A DNA stretch of 64,000 bases. Origin: Gallibacterium salpingitidis. GTDB lineage: Bacteria; Pseudomonadota; Gammaproteobacteria; Enterobacterales; Pasteurellaceae. Below the pieces are notes generated by a model. That model was not told the DNA's origin and did not search any database. It saw only the letters and a program-made list of their open reading frames with translations. Location: positions 39,425 through 103,424 of the forward strand of contig NZ_JTJL01000005.1 in assembly GCF_001678495.1 (NCBI RefSeq), written 5' to 3'. Both the position numbers and the translations under genes were made by a program. Positions 38,837-48,625 of this stretch are shown here, piece by piece. The first letter of the stretch is position 1. Each line of letters opens with the position of its first letter.

Positions 38837-38855
38837 GATTACAAAATTTGTAATC
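38837..38855 (+). promoter_or_regulatory. Perfect 19-bp palindrome just upstream of cydA
   Basis: GATTACAAA-A-TTTGTAATC has nine-base arms with a single central base, 39 bp before the cydA ATG. It could be a repressor operator or a 5'-UTR hairpin. Confidence 0.45.
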
Positions 38856-38893
38856 TATATTTGGAAGTTGTATTAGGTACAAGAGGTTATGAG

Positions 38894-40444
38894 ATGCTAG
38901 ACGTCGTTGAACTCTCTAGATTGCAGTTTGCATTAACTGCACTATACCACTTTATATTCGTACCACTTACATTAGGTCTTTCATTTATTCTTGTGATAAT
39001 GGAAACCATCTATGTAACGACTGGTAAAGAAGTATATAAAGATATGACTAAGTTCTGGGGTAAGTTATTTGGTATTAACTTTGCCTTAGGGGTAACAACT
39101 GGGATTACAATGGAATTCCAATTTGGTACTAACTGGTCTTATTATTCACACTATGTAGGTGATATCTTCGGTGCACCATTAGCTATCGAAGCATTACTTG
39201 CTTTCTTCTTAGAATCTACATTCGTTGGTTTATTCTTCTTTGGTTGGGATAGATTAACTAAAGCGAAACACTTATTAGCAACTTATTGTGTCGCTTTCGG
39301 TTCAAATCTTTCTGCAATGTGGATCCTCGTTGCTAACGGCTGGATGCAAGCACCACACGGCGCAGAGTTCAATTTTGAAACTATGCGTATGGAAATGACC
39401 AGCTTCTTAGATCTTTGGTTAAACCCAATTGCTCAAGCTAAATTCTTACACACACTTTCTGCAGGCTATACTGCAGGTGCGGTGTTTGTATTAGCAGTAA
39501 GTTCATACTATCTTCTTAAAGGACGTGATTTAGGATTTGCAAAACGTTCTTTCTCAATTGGTGCAACTTTCGGTGTTATTGCTGTCTTCTCTGTATTATT
39601 ACTTGGGGATGAATCTGGTTATGTAACCGGACAAGAGCAACCAACAAAATTAGCTGCAATGGAAGGTGAGTGGAATACTGAACCGGCTCCAGCAGCATGG
39701 AATGTTGCGATTATTTCAAATTCACAAGAAAGCCGTAATGAATTTGCCTTACAAATTCCTTATGCAGCAGGTATTATCGCAACTCGTTCTTTAGATAAAG
39801 AAATCACTGGTCTAAATGACTTACGTGTACAAAATGAAGAACGTGTACGTAACGGTATGACTGCTTATGGTTTACTTGAAAAACTTCGTTCAGGCCAAAA
39901 AGATGCAGATACTATTGCGCAATTTAAAGCAGTAGAAAAAGATCTTGGCTATGGCTTATTGCTCAAACGTTATACTGATAACGTAGTTGATGCAACCGAT
40001 GCACAAATCAAACAAGCGGCAGCAGATACTATTCCTGATGTAGGTCCTACATTCTGGTCATTCCGTATTATGATGCTTGCTGGTGGTATCTTACTTCTTC
40101 TACTCATTTGGGCATTTGTTGCTAATGTTAGAAAAACAGTGGGATCAAATAAATTCTTGCTTAAAGCGTTACTTTATAGCATTCCACTTCCATGGGTTGG
40201 TATTGAAGCCGGTTGGTTCTTGGCTGAATACGGCAGACAACCATGGGCAATTTATGAAGTGTTACCAGTAGGTGTAGCGAACTCAGCATTAACCACTGGA
40301 GATCTTTGGTTCTCAATCGGTTTAATCTGTTTGTTATATACCATCTTCTTAATTGCTGAAATGTATCTTATGTTTAAATACAGCAGACTTGGTCCAAGTG
40401 CATTGAAAACAGGTCGCTATTATTTTGAACAATCAACTAAATAA
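38894..40444 (+). CDS. cydA: Cytochrome bd quinol oxidase subunit I
   Basis: This 516-residue catalytic subunit has haem ligands at E. coli positions: His19 (LTALYHFIF) and His186 (KFLHTLSAG). The conserved GRQPW motif is in [15 protein letters not shown]. The periplasmic Q-loop is of the long type. It oxidises quinol and reduces oxygen with high affinity, without proton pumping. The frame is open to 38819, but the ATG at 38894 gives the family start [16 protein letters not shown]. It leads cydABX-ybgE-ybgC-tolQRAB-pal. Confidence 0.95.
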   Translation: MLDVVELSRLQFALTALYHFIFVPLTLGLSFILVIMETIYVTTGKEVYKDMTKFWGKLFGINFALGVTTGITMEFQFGTNWSYYSHYVGDIFGAPLAIEALLAFFLESTFVGLFFFGWDRLTKAKHLLATYCVAFGSNLSAMWILVANGWMQAPHGAEFNFETMRMEMTSFLDLWLNPIAQAKFLHTLSAGYTAGAVFVLAVSSYYLLKGRDLGFAKRSFSIGATFGVIAVFSVLLLGDESGYVTGQEQPTKLAAMEGEWNTEPAPAAWNVAIISNSQESRNEFALQIPYAAGIIATRSLDKEITGLNDLRVQNEERVRNGMTAYGLLEKLRSGQKDADTIAQFKAVEKDLGYGLLLKRYTDNVVDATDAQIKQAAADTIPDVGPTFWSFRIMMLAGGILLLLLIWAFVANVRKTVGSNKFLLKALLYSIPLPWVGIEAGWFLAEYGRQPWAIYEVLPVGVANSALTTGDLWFSIGLICLLYTIFLIAEMYLMFKYSRLGPSALKTGRYYFEQSTK

Positions 40445-40459
40445 GCAGGAGCCTAAATC

Positions 40460-41596
40460 ATGATTGATTATGAATTTCTACGATTTGTGTGGTGGATCCT
40501 CTTAGGTGTGTTGCTTATCGGATTTGCAGTTACTGATGGATTTGATATGGGCGTATTAACCCTTCTACCTTTTGCAGGAAAGAGAGAAGTGGAAAGACGC
40601 ATTATGATTAACTCAATTGCGCCACACTGGGATGGTAACCAAGTTTGGTTATTAACTGCTGGTGGTGCGATGTTTGCTGCATTCCCACTTATTTATGCAA
40701 CATCATTCTCAGGCTTCTATATTGCGATGATTTTAGTTTTAGCTGCGTTATTCTTCCGTCCAGTTGGATTAGAATATCGTGCCAAAATTAACAATCCAAC
40801 ATGGCGTGCAGCTTGGGATTGGGGACTATTTGTTGGTGGATTTGTTCCTTCACTCGTATTTGGGGTAGCATTTGGTAACCTATTACAAGGTGTGCCATTT
40901 GAATTCACTTCAATTGTACAAGTGAAATATACCGGCACATTCTTTGAATTATTAAATCCATTTGCGCTTCTTTGCGGTGTGATTAGCTTGGCAATGTTAA
41001 CAACTCAAGGTGCAGCATGGTTACAAATGAAAACCACTGCAGATTTACGTAATCGTGCAAGAGTAGTGACTCAAGTTGGTGCAATTGTGACATTAGTGAC
41101 TTTTGTATTAGCTGGCGTATGGTTGTTATTCAAAGATGGTTATGTAGTAACAAGTGCAATTGATCACAATGCACCGACTTCACCATTTGGTAAAGAAGTT
41201 GCTGTACAAACTGGTGCTTGGTTCAATAACTACAAAGAAATGCCAGTACTTTGGATTTTCCCTGTATTAGCTGTGGTTTCTGCGTTATTAAATATTGTAT
41301 TTTCTAAAGCAGACCGTTCTGGATTTGCCTTCTTCTTCTCTTCATTGACAATGGCAGGCATTATTTTAACTTGTGGCGTTTCAATGTTCCCATTCTTAAT
41401 GCCATCAATTACTCATCCAGAAATGAGCTTATTACTATGGGATTCAAGCTCAAGTAAATTAACCTTAACTCTAATGTTAGGTTTTGCACTTGTATTTGTA
41501 GTTATCCTATTGAGCTATACCATTTGGTCATACATTAAGATGTTTGGACGTATCGATGAAAGCTTCATCGAAAATAACAAACACTCATTATACTAA
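40460..41596 (+). CDS. cydB: Cytochrome bd quinol oxidase subunit II
   Basis: This 378-residue protein of about eight helices has the family stretches TDGFDMGVLTLLPFAG and INSIAPHWDGNQVWLLTAGG near the N-terminus, both involved in the haem b595/d region. It forms the heterodimer with CydA. AGCAGGAG lies upstream of the ATG, 15 bp after cydA. CydX follows within 10 bp. Confidence 0.95.
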   Translation: MIDYEFLRFVWWILLGVLLIGFAVTDGFDMGVLTLLPFAGKREVERRIMINSIAPHWDGNQVWLLTAGGAMFAAFPLIYATSFSGFYIAMILVLAALFFRPVGLEYRAKINNPTWRAAWDWGLFVGGFVPSLVFGVAFGNLLQGVPFEFTSIVQVKYTGTFFELLNPFALLCGVISLAMLTTQGAAWLQMKTTADLRNRARVVTQVGAIVTLVTFVLAGVWLLFKDGYVVTSAIDHNAPTSPFGKEVAVQTGAWFNNYKEMPVLWIFPVLAVVSALLNIVFSKADRSGFAFFFSSLTMAGIILTCGVSMFPFLMPSITHPEMSLLLWDSSSSKLTLTLMLGFALVFVVILLSYTIWSYIKMFGRIDESFIENNKHSLY

Positions 41597-41606
41597 GGAG
41601 AAAAAT

Positions 41607-41705
41607 ATGTTTTATGTAACTTGGGTTTTGGGCGTATTGTTAGCAGTTTGTCTAACTGCAATCATTAATATCAGTATTGAAAAAACTGGAAAATTTGATG
41701 AGTAA
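41607..41705 (+). CDS. cydX: CydX, small subunit of cytochrome bd oxidase
   Basis: This is a 32-residue single-helix membrane protein, MFYVTWVLGVLLAVCLTAII then a short polar tail. It has the N-terminal aromatic pattern and length of CydX, which is needed for stability and activity of the bd oxidase. AAGGAG lies 8-13 nt upstream, and the gene starts 10 bp after the cydB stop. Such genes are often missed because of their size. Confidence 0.9.
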   Translation: MFYVTWVLGVLLAVCLTAIINISIEKTGKFDE

Positions 41706-41714
41706 TCTGAAAGT

Positions 41715-42002
41715 ATGATTCAATCACTTTATCAATTAACTAATAAGGGCTCGTTACGAGCCCTTTCGTTCGTACTAGCGCTAGTGCTAACCGCCTCTAT
41801 TTTTACCCACAAAGAAATTTTTGCACTAAATTTGGGTGGAATTTCGCCAATTTATACCTTAATTATCTTTTGGAGTGTGGTAACATTATGGATTCATGGT
41901 TTTGGTTTAGATATCTATAGAACGATTTGGAAATTACTGTTTATGCCGATGATTGCTTATGTGGTTGCAATTGTAGCGTTAGGGCTGATTTACTTTTTTT
42001 AG
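41715..42002 (+). CDS. ybgE: YbgE, cyd-operon membrane protein
   Basis: This 95-residue protein has three hydrophobic helices. It matches the YbgE family by position between cydX and ybgC, and by LDIYRTIWKLLFMPMIAYVV near the C-terminus. Its function is not established; it is presumed to assist the bd oxidase. The start is 9 bp after cydX. Its early codons contain a strong GC-rich terminator-like hairpin (41745-41766). Confidence 0.85.
   Translation: MIQSLYQLTNKGSLRALSFVLALVLTASIFTHKEIFALNLGGISPIYTLIIFWSVVTLWIHGFGLDIYRTIWKLLFMPMIAYVVAIVALGLIYFF
41745..41766 (+). terminator. Terminator-like hairpin inside the start of ybgE
   Basis: AAGGGCTCG-TTA-CGAGCCCTT is a perfect 9-bp, GC-rich stem with a 3-nt loop, then TTCG. 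It lies 40 bases after the cydX stop and within codons 11-17 of ybgE. It could attenuate transcription from cydABX into the Tol genes when ybgE is not translated. Confidence 0.45.
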
Positions 42003-42103
42003 TTTAAAAATTAAAAAATTTTTTGATAGCCTATTGCAGTTAATTTTGCCGTTCATTAGAATAGCGAAACTTTTTTGTTATAGAGAAAACAGATAGCACA
42101 GCA

Positions 42104-42514
42104 ATGAATAATCGCTCTATTTTCCCAGTACGCGTCTATTATGAAGATACAGATGCGGGAGGCGTTGTTTATCATGCACGCTATCTTCATTTTTTTGAAC
42201 GAGCTAGAACAGAATTCTTGAGAGAAAAAGGTGCCTCTCAAAATGAACTTATTCAACAGCAAGATATTGCTTTTGTTGTTAAACAGATGGAAATTGATTT
42301 CCGCTACCCAGCTCGCTTAGACGATTTATTAACCGTCGAAACGACTTTAGTTGAAGTTAAAAACGCCAGTTTGATTTTTACACAAAAGTTGACTAAAGGT
42401 GACCAACTTTATTGTTCGGCAAAGGTTAGCATAGCTTGCGTAAAAATAACTCTCATGAAACCCACCGCTATTCCTCAAGAAATCAAAACACTACTTAAAT
42501 ATGAAAGACCGTAA
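42104..42514 (+). CDS. ybgC: YbgC, acyl-CoA thioesterase of the Tol-Pal cluster
   Basis: This 136-residue hotdog-fold thioesterase has the 4-hydroxybenzoyl-CoA thioesterase signature YYEDTDAGGVVYHARYLHFF, with the catalytic Asp. It hydrolyses short-chain acyl-CoA or acyl-ACP and is linked to phospholipid metabolism at the Tol-Pal complex. TolQ follows 21 bp after its stop. A 101-bp gap separates it from ybgE and may hold a separate tol promoter. Confidence 0.92.
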   Translation: MNNRSIFPVRVYYEDTDAGGVVYHARYLHFFERARTEFLREKGASQNELIQQQDIAFVVKQMEIDFRYPARLDDLLTVETTLVEVKNASLIFTQKLTKGDQLYCSAKVSIACVKITLMKPTAIPQEIKTLLKYERP

Positions 42515-42535
42515 TAGACAATTATGGAGTATTAA

Positions 42536-43225
42536 ATGTCTGAATTGAATTTTTTCGATTTATTTATTAAGGCAAGTATCGTTGTACAAATAGTGATCTC
42601 AATTTTGATCACCTTTTCGATCATTTCTTGGGCGATTATTATCCAACGTAGTAAAATTTTATCTAAGGCGCTAAAACAATCGATGAGTTTTGAAGAACGT
42701 TTCTGGTCAGGTGAAGATCTCACTAAACTTTATGAAGGTTTATCAAATCGTCGTGATGGTTTATCTGGTAGCGAACAAATTTTCTTTGTTGGTTTCAAAG
42801 AGTTTTCACGCTTAAAACAAGCTAATCCGAATGCGTCTGAATCTATTATTCAAGGTAGCTCAAGAGCGATGCACTTAGCGATGAATCGTGAGATTGAAGA
42901 TGTTGAAAATACTGTACCATTCCTTGCTACTGTGGCTTCAGTAAGTCCTTATATTGGGTTGTTTGGTACTGTATGGGGAATTATGCACGCATTTATGGCA
43001 TTAAGTAATGTAAAACAAGCAACCTTACAAATGGTTGCTCCAGGTATTGCAGAAGCATTGATTGCAACAGCGATCGGACTTTTTGCTGCAATTCCTGCGG
43101 TAATGGCATATAACCGTTTAAGTTTGAGAGTAAATAAACTTGAACAAAATTATGCGAACTTTATTGATGAATTTACGACAATTTTGCACCGTAAAGTATT
43201 TGGTCAAAATAACTTTCATAATTAA
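42536..43225 (+). CDS. tolQ: TolQ, proton-channel subunit of Tol-Pal
   Basis: This 229-residue member of the TolQ/ExbB/MotA family has an N-terminal membrane helix, a large cytoplasmic loop and two further helices ([20 protein letters not shown] and [20 protein letters not shown]). The TM2/TM3 signatures are intact. With TolR it uses the proton gradient to energise TolA during cell constriction. A TATGGAG site precedes the ATG. Confidence 0.94.
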   Translation: MSELNFFDLFIKASIVVQIVISILITFSIISWAIIIQRSKILSKALKQSMSFEERFWSGEDLTKLYEGLSNRRDGLSGSEQIFFVGFKEFSRLKQANPNASESIIQGSSRAMHLAMNREIEDVENTVPFLATVASVSPYIGLFGTVWGIMHAFMALSNVKQATLQMVAPGIAEALIATAIGLFAAIPAVMAYNRLSLRVNKLEQNYANFIDEFTTILHRKVFGQNNFHN

Positions 43226-43252
43226 TTAATGAAGTCGTAAGTAGAGGACATT

Positions 43253-43678
43253 ATGCAATACAATCGTCGTCAGAGCCGATCAATTAAATCTGAAATTAAT
43301 ATTGTGCCATTTCTTGATGTATTGTTGGTTTTGTTATTAATTTTTATGGCTACTGCACCGATTATCAGTCAGAGTGTACAAGTAGATTTACCAGATTCTA
43401 CCGATAGCCAAACGGTTTCAAATGAAGATAAGACTCCTGTCATTTTAGAAGTTGATGGAACGAATGAATATACACTTTCGATTGATGGTGTGCGCAATGA
43501 AAAATTGACAGAAGAAATGGTTGTTCAAATGGCAAAAGAAGCTTTTGAGAAAGATAACACTACACTATTTTTAGTGGGTGGAGCAAAAGATGCGCCATAT
43601 GAAGAAATCATTAAAGGGTTAAATTTACTGCATACTGCAGGAATAAAAAGTGTGGGTTTAATGACAGATCCACTATAA
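43253..43678 (+). CDS. tolR: TolR, stator subunit of Tol-Pal
   Basis: This 141-residue protein has one membrane helix. The proton-translocating Asp (Asp22) is in INIVPFLDVLLVLLLIF, and the periplasmic ExbD/TolR domain (about residues 55-141) ends in YEEIIKGLNLLHTAGIKSVG. The length is normal. A GTAGAGGA site precedes the ATG, and it is separated from tolA by 18 bp. Confidence 0.94.
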   Translation: MQYNRRQSRSIKSEINIVPFLDVLLVLLLIFMATAPIISQSVQVDLPDSTDSQTVSNEDKTPVILEVDGTNEYTLSIDGVRNEKLTEEMVVQMAKEAFEKDNTTLFLVGGAKDAPYEEIIKGLNLLHTAGIKSVGLMTDPL

Positions 43679-43696
43679 GAGAATTAGGATAAAATT

Positions 43697-44956
43697 GTGC
43701 AATATAATCAGCAACAGAAATTCAAAAAAGCAGTTTTGATTTCAATTGTCTTGCACGTCTTGCTTTTTGCATTACTGTTCATTGGATCAAGGTTGGAAGA
43801 AGTACGTCCAATGGGTGGCGGTGAAGGAAATGGCGAGGTTTTAGGTGCGATAATGGTTGATACTGGTGCTGCTGCTCAAGAATGGGGTAGATTACAACAA
43901 GAGAAAAAAGGTAATCCACCTTCTAAGCAAGAAATTGCAGATAAAGATAGAGAGCAACAAAGTAAAGAGCTAGCAGAGAAAGAGCGCCAAGAAGCACAAA
44001 AAGCAGCACAAGAAGCTAAAGAGAAAGCGGAACAAGCGGCGAAAGAAAAGGCGGCGCAAGAAGCTAAAGAAAAAGCAGAAAAAGCCGCGAAGGAACAAGC
44101 AGAGAAAGCTGCAAAAGAGCAGGCAGAAAAGGCTGCAGCAGAAGCAAAAGCGAAAGCAGAGCAAGAAGCAAAAGAACAAGCGGAAAAAGCAGCTGCAATA
44201 GCGAAAGCTAAGGCTGAAAAAGAAGCGAAAGAAAAGGCAGAGAAAGTAGCGGCAGCAGCAAAAGCGAAAGCTGAACAAGAGGCAAAAGAACAGGCAGAAA
44301 AAGCAGCTGCGGAAGCGAAGGCGAAGGCAGAAAAAGAAGCAAAAGAAAAGGCTGAAAAAGCGGCAGCAGAAGCAAAAGCGAAAGCTGAGAAAGAAGCTAA
44401 AGAAAAAGCAGAAAAAGCCGCAGCTGAAGCTAAGGCAAAAGCTGATGCGGAAGCAAAAGCTAAAGCAGCAGCCGAAGCTAAGGCGAAAGCGGCAGCAGAG
44501 GCAAAAGCAGCCGCTAAAGCCAAAGCTGATGCTGAAGCTAAAGCACAACGCCAAGCGCAACAAAATGCATTGGATGACTTCTTAAATAATGGCGATATTG
44601 GTGGCGGAAGTAGCAGTAAAGGCAGCAACCAAAGCCGTAAGGGTTCCGAAGGCTCTAGCGGTGGTAATGGTGCTGGCGAAGGCGATGTCGTTGGTGATCA
44701 ATATACCGCGATTATTAAGCGAGAAATTCAACGTCGTTGGTTGAAAGATGCAAGTTTTGCTAATAAAGTTTGTACTGTACAAATTGAATTAGCGAGAGAT
44801 GGAACAATCTTGAGCTATCATAAAGTTTCTGGTCCAGATGATATTTGTACTTCTGCGTTAAGAGCGGTTGCACTGACTAAGAAAGTGCCAGAGCCACCAT
44901 CTGATGCAGTGTATAGAAAATATCAAAATCCAGTGATTGACTTTAAATTAAGATAA
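43697..44956 (+). CDS. tolA: TolA, periplasm-spanning protein of Tol-Pal
   Basis: This 419-residue protein has an N-terminal signal anchor ([19 protein letters not shown]) and a very long Ala/Lys/Glu helical domain (about residues 70-290). A Gly/Ser linker and a C-terminal globular domain (about 330-419) that contacts Pal and TolB follow. The helix contains five near-identical 19-residue repeats (see repeat entry). The start is GTG at 43697 with AGGAT 7-11 nt upstream; no better ATG exists. TolA links inner and outer membranes, and its C-terminal domain has the usual two cysteines (KVCTVQIE and [10 protein letters not shown]). Confidence 0.92.
   Translation: MQYNQQQKFKKAVLISIVLHVLLFALLFIGSRLEEVRPMGGGEGNGEVLGAIMVDTGAAAQEWGRLQQEKKGNPPSKQEIADKDREQQSKELAEKERQEAQKAAQEAKEKAEQAAKEKAAQEAKEKAEKAAKEQAEKAAKEQAEKAAAEAKAKAEQEAKEQAEKAAAIAKAKAEKEAKEKAEKVAAAAKAKAEQEAKEQAEKAAAEAKAKAEKEAKEKAEKAAAEAKAKAEKEAKEKAEKAAAEAKAKADAEAKAKAAAEAKAKAAAEAKAAAKAKADAEAKAQRQAQQNALDDFLNNGDIGGGSSSKGSNQSRKGSEGSSGGNGAGEGDVVGDQYTAIIKREIQRRWLKDASFANKVCTVQIELARDGTILSYHKVSGPDDICTSALRAVALTKKVPEPPSDAVYRKYQNPVIDFKLR
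44138..44422 (+). repeat. Five tandem 57-bp repeats within tolA
   Basis: Units begin at 44138, 44195, 44252, 44309 and 44366. Each encodes 19 residues of the form [19 protein letters not shown] with minor changes. A degenerate sixth copy follows. Copy number could vary between strains without breaking the frame. Confidence 0.75.
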
Positions 44957-44979
44957 TTAGGCATAGGAAGAGAATCCTC

Positions 44980-46281
44980 ATGATGAAAAAGCTTATTTAT
45001 ACATGGATATTAGGCGTTACCTGCTTAATAATGCAAGCGACACAAGCATTTGCTGAAGTGCGTATTGTGATCGATGAAGGGGTTGATAGTGCAAGACCAA
45101 TTGCGGTAGTGCCATTTAAATGGAATGCACCGGGTACACCGCCGGCGGATGTTGCAGATATTGTTTCTTCTGACTTACGTTTTAGTGGAAAATTTAATCC
45201 GATTCCGGTAGATAGAATGCCACAACAACCAACTTCAGCTGGTGAAGTTAATGTACAAGCATGGTCTGCTTTAGGTATTGATGCGATTGTGGTCGGACAA
45301 GTTACTCCAGCAGGTGGTGGTTTCACAATTTCATATCAATTAGTAGATACAGTAGGCGCTTCTGGAACACCAGGTGCAGTATTGGCACAAGGCTCATATA
45401 CTGTAACTAAACAATGGATTCGTTGGGGTGCTCATACTGTTAGTGACCAAGTATTTGAAAAATTAACAGGTATTCGTGGTGCATTTAGAACTAGAATTGC
45501 TTATGTTATTCAAAACAATTCAGGTTCTTATGATTTGCAAGTATCTGATTATGATGGGTATAATGCGTTCAATGTGTTCCACAGTTCACAACCAATTATG
45601 TCACCAGCTTGGTCAGCTGATGGTAAGAGATTGGCGTATAGCGTGTTTGAAAAGAAAAAATCTTTGCTTGTTTTGCAAGATCTTGCTAGTAAATCACGTA
45701 AAATTATTGCATCATTACCAGGTCATAACGGTGCACCATCATTTTCACCAGATGGTTCACGTATCGCGTTTGCGTCTAATGAAGACGGCGTGTTAAATAT
45801 CTACGTTATGGGCGTTGGTGGTGGTTCACCAGTAAAACTAACTAGTGGCAGTGGTAATAATACAGAACCTAGCTGGTCAACAGATGGTTCATCTATTATC
45901 TTCACTTCAGACCGTGGCGGTGCACCGGCAGTATATATGATGAGTGCAAATGGTGGTGGTGCAACACTACTTAGCCCTCCAGGTAACAGTTATAGTGGAG
46001 AGATGTCACCAGATGGTAAAGAAGTCGTTATGGTGAACGGTAATAAATTGGTGAAAAAAGATTTAGAAAGTGGAAGTATTACAGCATTAACTTCAACTTT
46101 CCTAGATGAAAGCCCGAGTTTTGCACCAAATGGAACTATGGTAATTTATAGTTCTACACAAGGTGTAAGTAAGGTGTTACAATTAGTGTCCTCTGATGGA
46201 CGTTTCAAAGCAAGGTTACCAGGTTCAGGGGGTGGACAAATTAAATTCCCTGCTTGGTCACCATATTTAACTCAAAATTAA
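44980..46281 (+). CDS. tolB: TolB, periplasmic beta-propeller of Tol-Pal
   Basis: This 433-residue protein has a signal peptide ([20 protein letters not shown], cleavage near AFA-E), an N-terminal mixed domain and a C-terminal six-bladed propeller. Repeated blade motifs such as [28 protein letters not shown] and [15 protein letters not shown] are visible. It binds Pal and signals to TolA. ATG codons at 44980 and 44983 are adjacent; the first is used. Pal follows after 10 bp. Confidence 0.94.
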   Translation: MMKKLIYTWILGVTCLIMQATQAFAEVRIVIDEGVDSARPIAVVPFKWNAPGTPPADVADIVSSDLRFSGKFNPIPVDRMPQQPTSAGEVNVQAWSALGIDAIVVGQVTPAGGGFTISYQLVDTVGASGTPGAVLAQGSYTVTKQWIRWGAHTVSDQVFEKLTGIRGAFRTRIAYVIQNNSGSYDLQVSDYDGYNAFNVFHSSQPIMSPAWSADGKRLAYSVFEKKKSLLVLQDLASKSRKIIASLPGHNGAPSFSPDGSRIAFASNEDGVLNIYVMGVGGGSPVKLTSGSGNNTEPSWSTDGSSIIFTSDRGGAPAVYMMSANGGGATLLSPPGNSYSGEMSPDGKEVVMVNGNKLVKKDLESGSITALTSTFLDESPSFAPNGTMVIYSSTQGVSKVLQLVSSDGRFKARLPGSGGGQIKFPAWSPYLTQN

Positions 46282-46291
46282 GGAGAATAAA

Positions 46292-46744
46292 ATGAAAAAA
46301 TTAGCTAAAGTGTTAATGGTTGCAGCACCAGTATTAGCGTTAGCAGCTTGTAGCAGCTCAGATAAAGCAGCTGACCAACAAGGTAAACTATACGGTAATA
46401 TGACTGCTCAAGAATTACAACAACGCTACAACACAGTATATTTCGGTTTCGATAAATACGATATCCAACCAGAATATGCTCAATTATTAGATGCTCACGC
46501 ACAATACTTAACAGATTCTTCTGCTAAAGTACAAATCGAAGGTCACACTGACCCACGTGGTACTCCAGAATACAACATCGCGTTAGGTCAACGTCGTGCT
46601 GACGCAGTTAAAACTTATTTATCAGGTAAAGGCGTTCAAGCTGGTCAATTATCAACCATCTCTTACGGTGAAGAAAAACCAGCTGTATTAGGTCACACTG
46701 AAGCTGACTACGCTAAAGACCGTCGTGCAGTATTAGCATACTAA
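46292..46744 (+). CDS. pal: Pal, peptidoglycan-associated lipoprotein (P6-like)
   Basis: This 150-residue outer-membrane lipoprotein (lipobox LAAC, Cys at residue 19) has a C-terminal OmpA-like peptidoglycan-binding domain. The motifs [20 protein letters not shown] and [12 protein letters not shown] include the diaminopimelate-binding Asp and Arg. It is the counterpart of the Haemophilus P6 antigen. Codon use is strongly biased, indicating high expression. A strong terminator follows; no ybgF is present downstream. Confidence 0.95.
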   Translation: MKKLAKVLMVAAPVLALAACSSSDKAADQQGKLYGNMTAQELQQRYNTVYFGFDKYDIQPEYAQLLDAHAQYLTDSSAKVQIEGHTDPRGTPEYNIALGQRRADAVKTYLSGKGVQAGQLSTISYGEEKPAVLGHTEADYAKDRRAVLAY

Positions 46745-46769
46745 TCTGAACGTTTTTAGATACTCTTTG

Positions 46770-46796
46770 GAAAGCCCCGCAAGGGGCTTTCTTTTT
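46770..46796 (+). terminator. Intrinsic terminator after pal
   Basis: A GC-rich 9-bp stem (46770-46778 with 46783-46791) with a GCAA tetraloop is followed by TTTTT. It closes the cyd-tol-pal region. Confidence 0.9.
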
Positions 46797-46901
46797 GTCT
46801 GTATTTTGGGCAAGAGGTTAATGGTCAGTATAGATATATTTCTGATAATACAGAATTAAACTGATCTTAAAAAATATTGCTAAATAAAAGAAAAAGAGCG
46901 C

Positions 46902-47306
46902 TTATGCTGCGCTCCATTGATAAATTTCTAGTGGTAAGTCATCAGGATCGCGGAAAAAAGTAAATTTTCTTCCAGTGAGTTCATCAATTCTAACCGGTTC
47001 ACAACTAACGCCACGTTGTTGTAAATACTGAATAGTATCTTCAATATTTTCAACTTTAAATGCTAAATGGCGTAACCCACAGGCTTCTGGTGTTGTCGGT
47101 CTGGCGGGTGGTGAAGGAAAAGAGAATAATTCAATTTGACTACCGTCAGCAAAACGCAAATCTAATTTATAACTATCACGTGCAGCACGATAAGTTTCTT
47201 CAATAATTTCTGCGCCTAAAATATCAACGTAGAAATGCTTAGATAATGCATAATCAGAAACAATTAATGCAACATGATGAAAACCAATAAATGGAGATAC
47301 TGACAT
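46902..47306 (-). CDS. yaeR: YaeR-like VOC (glyoxalase/bleomycin-resistance fold) protein
   Basis: This 134-residue single-domain VOC protein matches YaeR. It has FHHVALIVSDYALSKHFYVD at the start, the ELFSFPSPPARP segment and CGLRHLAFKVENIEDTI. His11 and the later Glu residues fit a metal site. The biochemical reaction is uncharacterised. It begins 2 bp after the hemA stop, so the two form an operon, although no functional link is obvious. Confidence 0.85.
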   Translation of the reverse strand: MSVSPFIGFHHVALIVSDYALSKHFYVDILGAEIIEETYRAARDSYKLDLRFADGSQIELFSFPSPPARPTTPEACGLRHLAFKVENIEDTIQYLQQRGVSCEPVRIDELTGRKFTFFRDPDDLPLEIYQWSAA

Positions 47307-47308
47307 AT

Positions 47309-48625
47309 TTACTCTTCCTCTTTCTCATCTAAACCTAATGATTTAGAAAAAAGTTGCAAACTTTTCGTTTCACCGGCTTTAACTAATTCTTGCATTACTT
47401 GTGTTGGCGTATGCAGTAATCTATTCATTAATTTATAGCTTAGCTCTTGCAAAACTTGTTCACTATCCACGCCTTGGTGTAGTGAAAGCGCAGCTTTGTC
47501 TAATAGTTCTAAACGAATTTGTTCTGCTTGTTGGCGATACGTTTTAATTAAGTTGGATGATTGGTGTAGTTTCAACCATAAAAAGAAATCAGCACACTCT
47601 TCATGAATAATCTCTTCTGCAGCTAAAGAAGCTTGCTCACGTTGCTGCATATTATGCTGAATGATATTTTGCAAATCATCGACGCTGTAATGATAAACAG
47701 CTTCTAGTTGATGTACACTCTCTTCGACATCGCGTGGCACAGCAATATCAATAATTAGCATTGGATCGAAACGGCGTTGTTTTTGCGCAATTTCCACCAT
47801 ATTTTTGGTAATTAAAATATCCGAACTACCGGTAGAAGAAATCACAATATCAGCGAGATTTAAACCTTCTTGTAATTGGTTTAAAGACAAAATATCCATT
47901 TGCCCACCAACTCTTTCAGCAAGCGCCTCAGCATTAGCAAGGGTACGATTGGCAATCATAATATGCTTAGCTCCATGTTGGAATAAATGGCGGCTAACTA
48001 ATTCGATTGTTTCTCCTGCACCAACTAATAGAATGCGTAAGCGTTTAAATGAGTCAAAAATTTGTCGAGCTAAGCTGCAAGCTGCATAAGCAACTGATAC
48101 AGCATTACCACCGATTTCAGTTTCTGTACGCACACGTTTAGCAGTAGAAAATGTTTTTTGGAATAAGCGAGATAGTTCAGTTGAGATCATTCTATTTTGT
48201 TGCTGATAGAATGTTTCGCTAAATTGATAGGCTTGTTTTACTTGCCCTAAAATTTGTGGTTCTCCCAAAATCAAAGAATCAAGACCACAAGCAACTCGCA
48301 TTAAATGCGTCACACATTGTTGATTTTGCTGCATATATAATGCAGTTTGCAATTCCTCTAAGCTTAAATGGTGTAATTGTGCAAACCATAATTTAATTTC
48401 GGCTAACCATTGCTGATTTTGTTCGCTATTTTCTAGTGGTGAAATTTGTCGATTATGTAGATAAATTTCAGTACGGTTACATGTTGATACAATTACTGCA
48501 CTTTCCGCTAGAGAAGTCTGTAATTGCTGCAATGCAACCTGACGTTTCTCATCATTAAATGCTACTTTTTCACGTAACGCGACGGTTGCTGTTTTATGGT
48601 TAATACCTAACACCAAAATTGCCAT
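47309..48625 (-). CDS. hemA: Glutamyl-tRNA reductase
   Basis: This 438-residue enzyme is the first committed step of the C5 tetrapyrrole pathway, reducing glutamyl-tRNA to glutamate-1-semialdehyde with NADPH. The catalytic Cys49 is in [11 protein letters not shown]. The substrate-loop motif [18 protein letters not shown], the NADPH-binding [16 protein letters not shown] and the C-terminal dimerisation helix are present. The start at 48625 gives [13 protein letters not shown], as expected. In this window it supplies haem for both quinol oxidases. Confidence 0.94.
   Translation of the reverse strand: MAILVLGINHKTATVALREKVAFNDEKRQVALQQLQTSLAESAVIVSTCNRTEIYLHNRQISPLENSEQNQQWLAEIKLWFAQLHHLSLEELQTALYMQQNQQCVTHLMRVACGLDSLILGEPQILGQVKQAYQFSETFYQQQNRMISTELSRLFQKTFSTAKRVRTETEIGGNAVSVAYAACSLARQIFDSFKRLRILLVGAGETIELVSRHLFQHGAKHIMIANRTLANAEALAERVGGQMDILSLNQLQEGLNLADIVISSTGSSDILITKNMVEIAQKQRRFDPMLIIDIAVPRDVEESVHQLEAVYHYSVDDLQNIIQHNMQQREQASLAAEEIIHEECADFFLWLKLHQSSNLIKTYRQQAEQIRLELLDKAALSLHQGVDSEQVLQELSYKLMNRLLHTPTQVMQELVKAGETKSLQLFSKSLGLDEKEEE

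Larger units (their letters stand above)
38416..38893 (+). promoter_or_regulatory. Regulatory region upstream of cydABX
   Basis: This gene-free 478 bp is AT-rich. It includes a perfect FNR box (38588-38601), a CATATC...GATATG inverted repeat (38759-38784) and a perfect 9-1-9 palindrome 39 bp before cydA (38837-38855). No clean sigma-70 promoter could be fixed by eye. Confidence 0.5.

Noticed and set aside
43876..44628. Long Ala/Ser/Phe-rich open frames antisense to tolA
   Set aside because: They arise from the repetitive Ala/Lys/Glu codons of tolA read on the other strand; low-complexity composition and no ribosome site.
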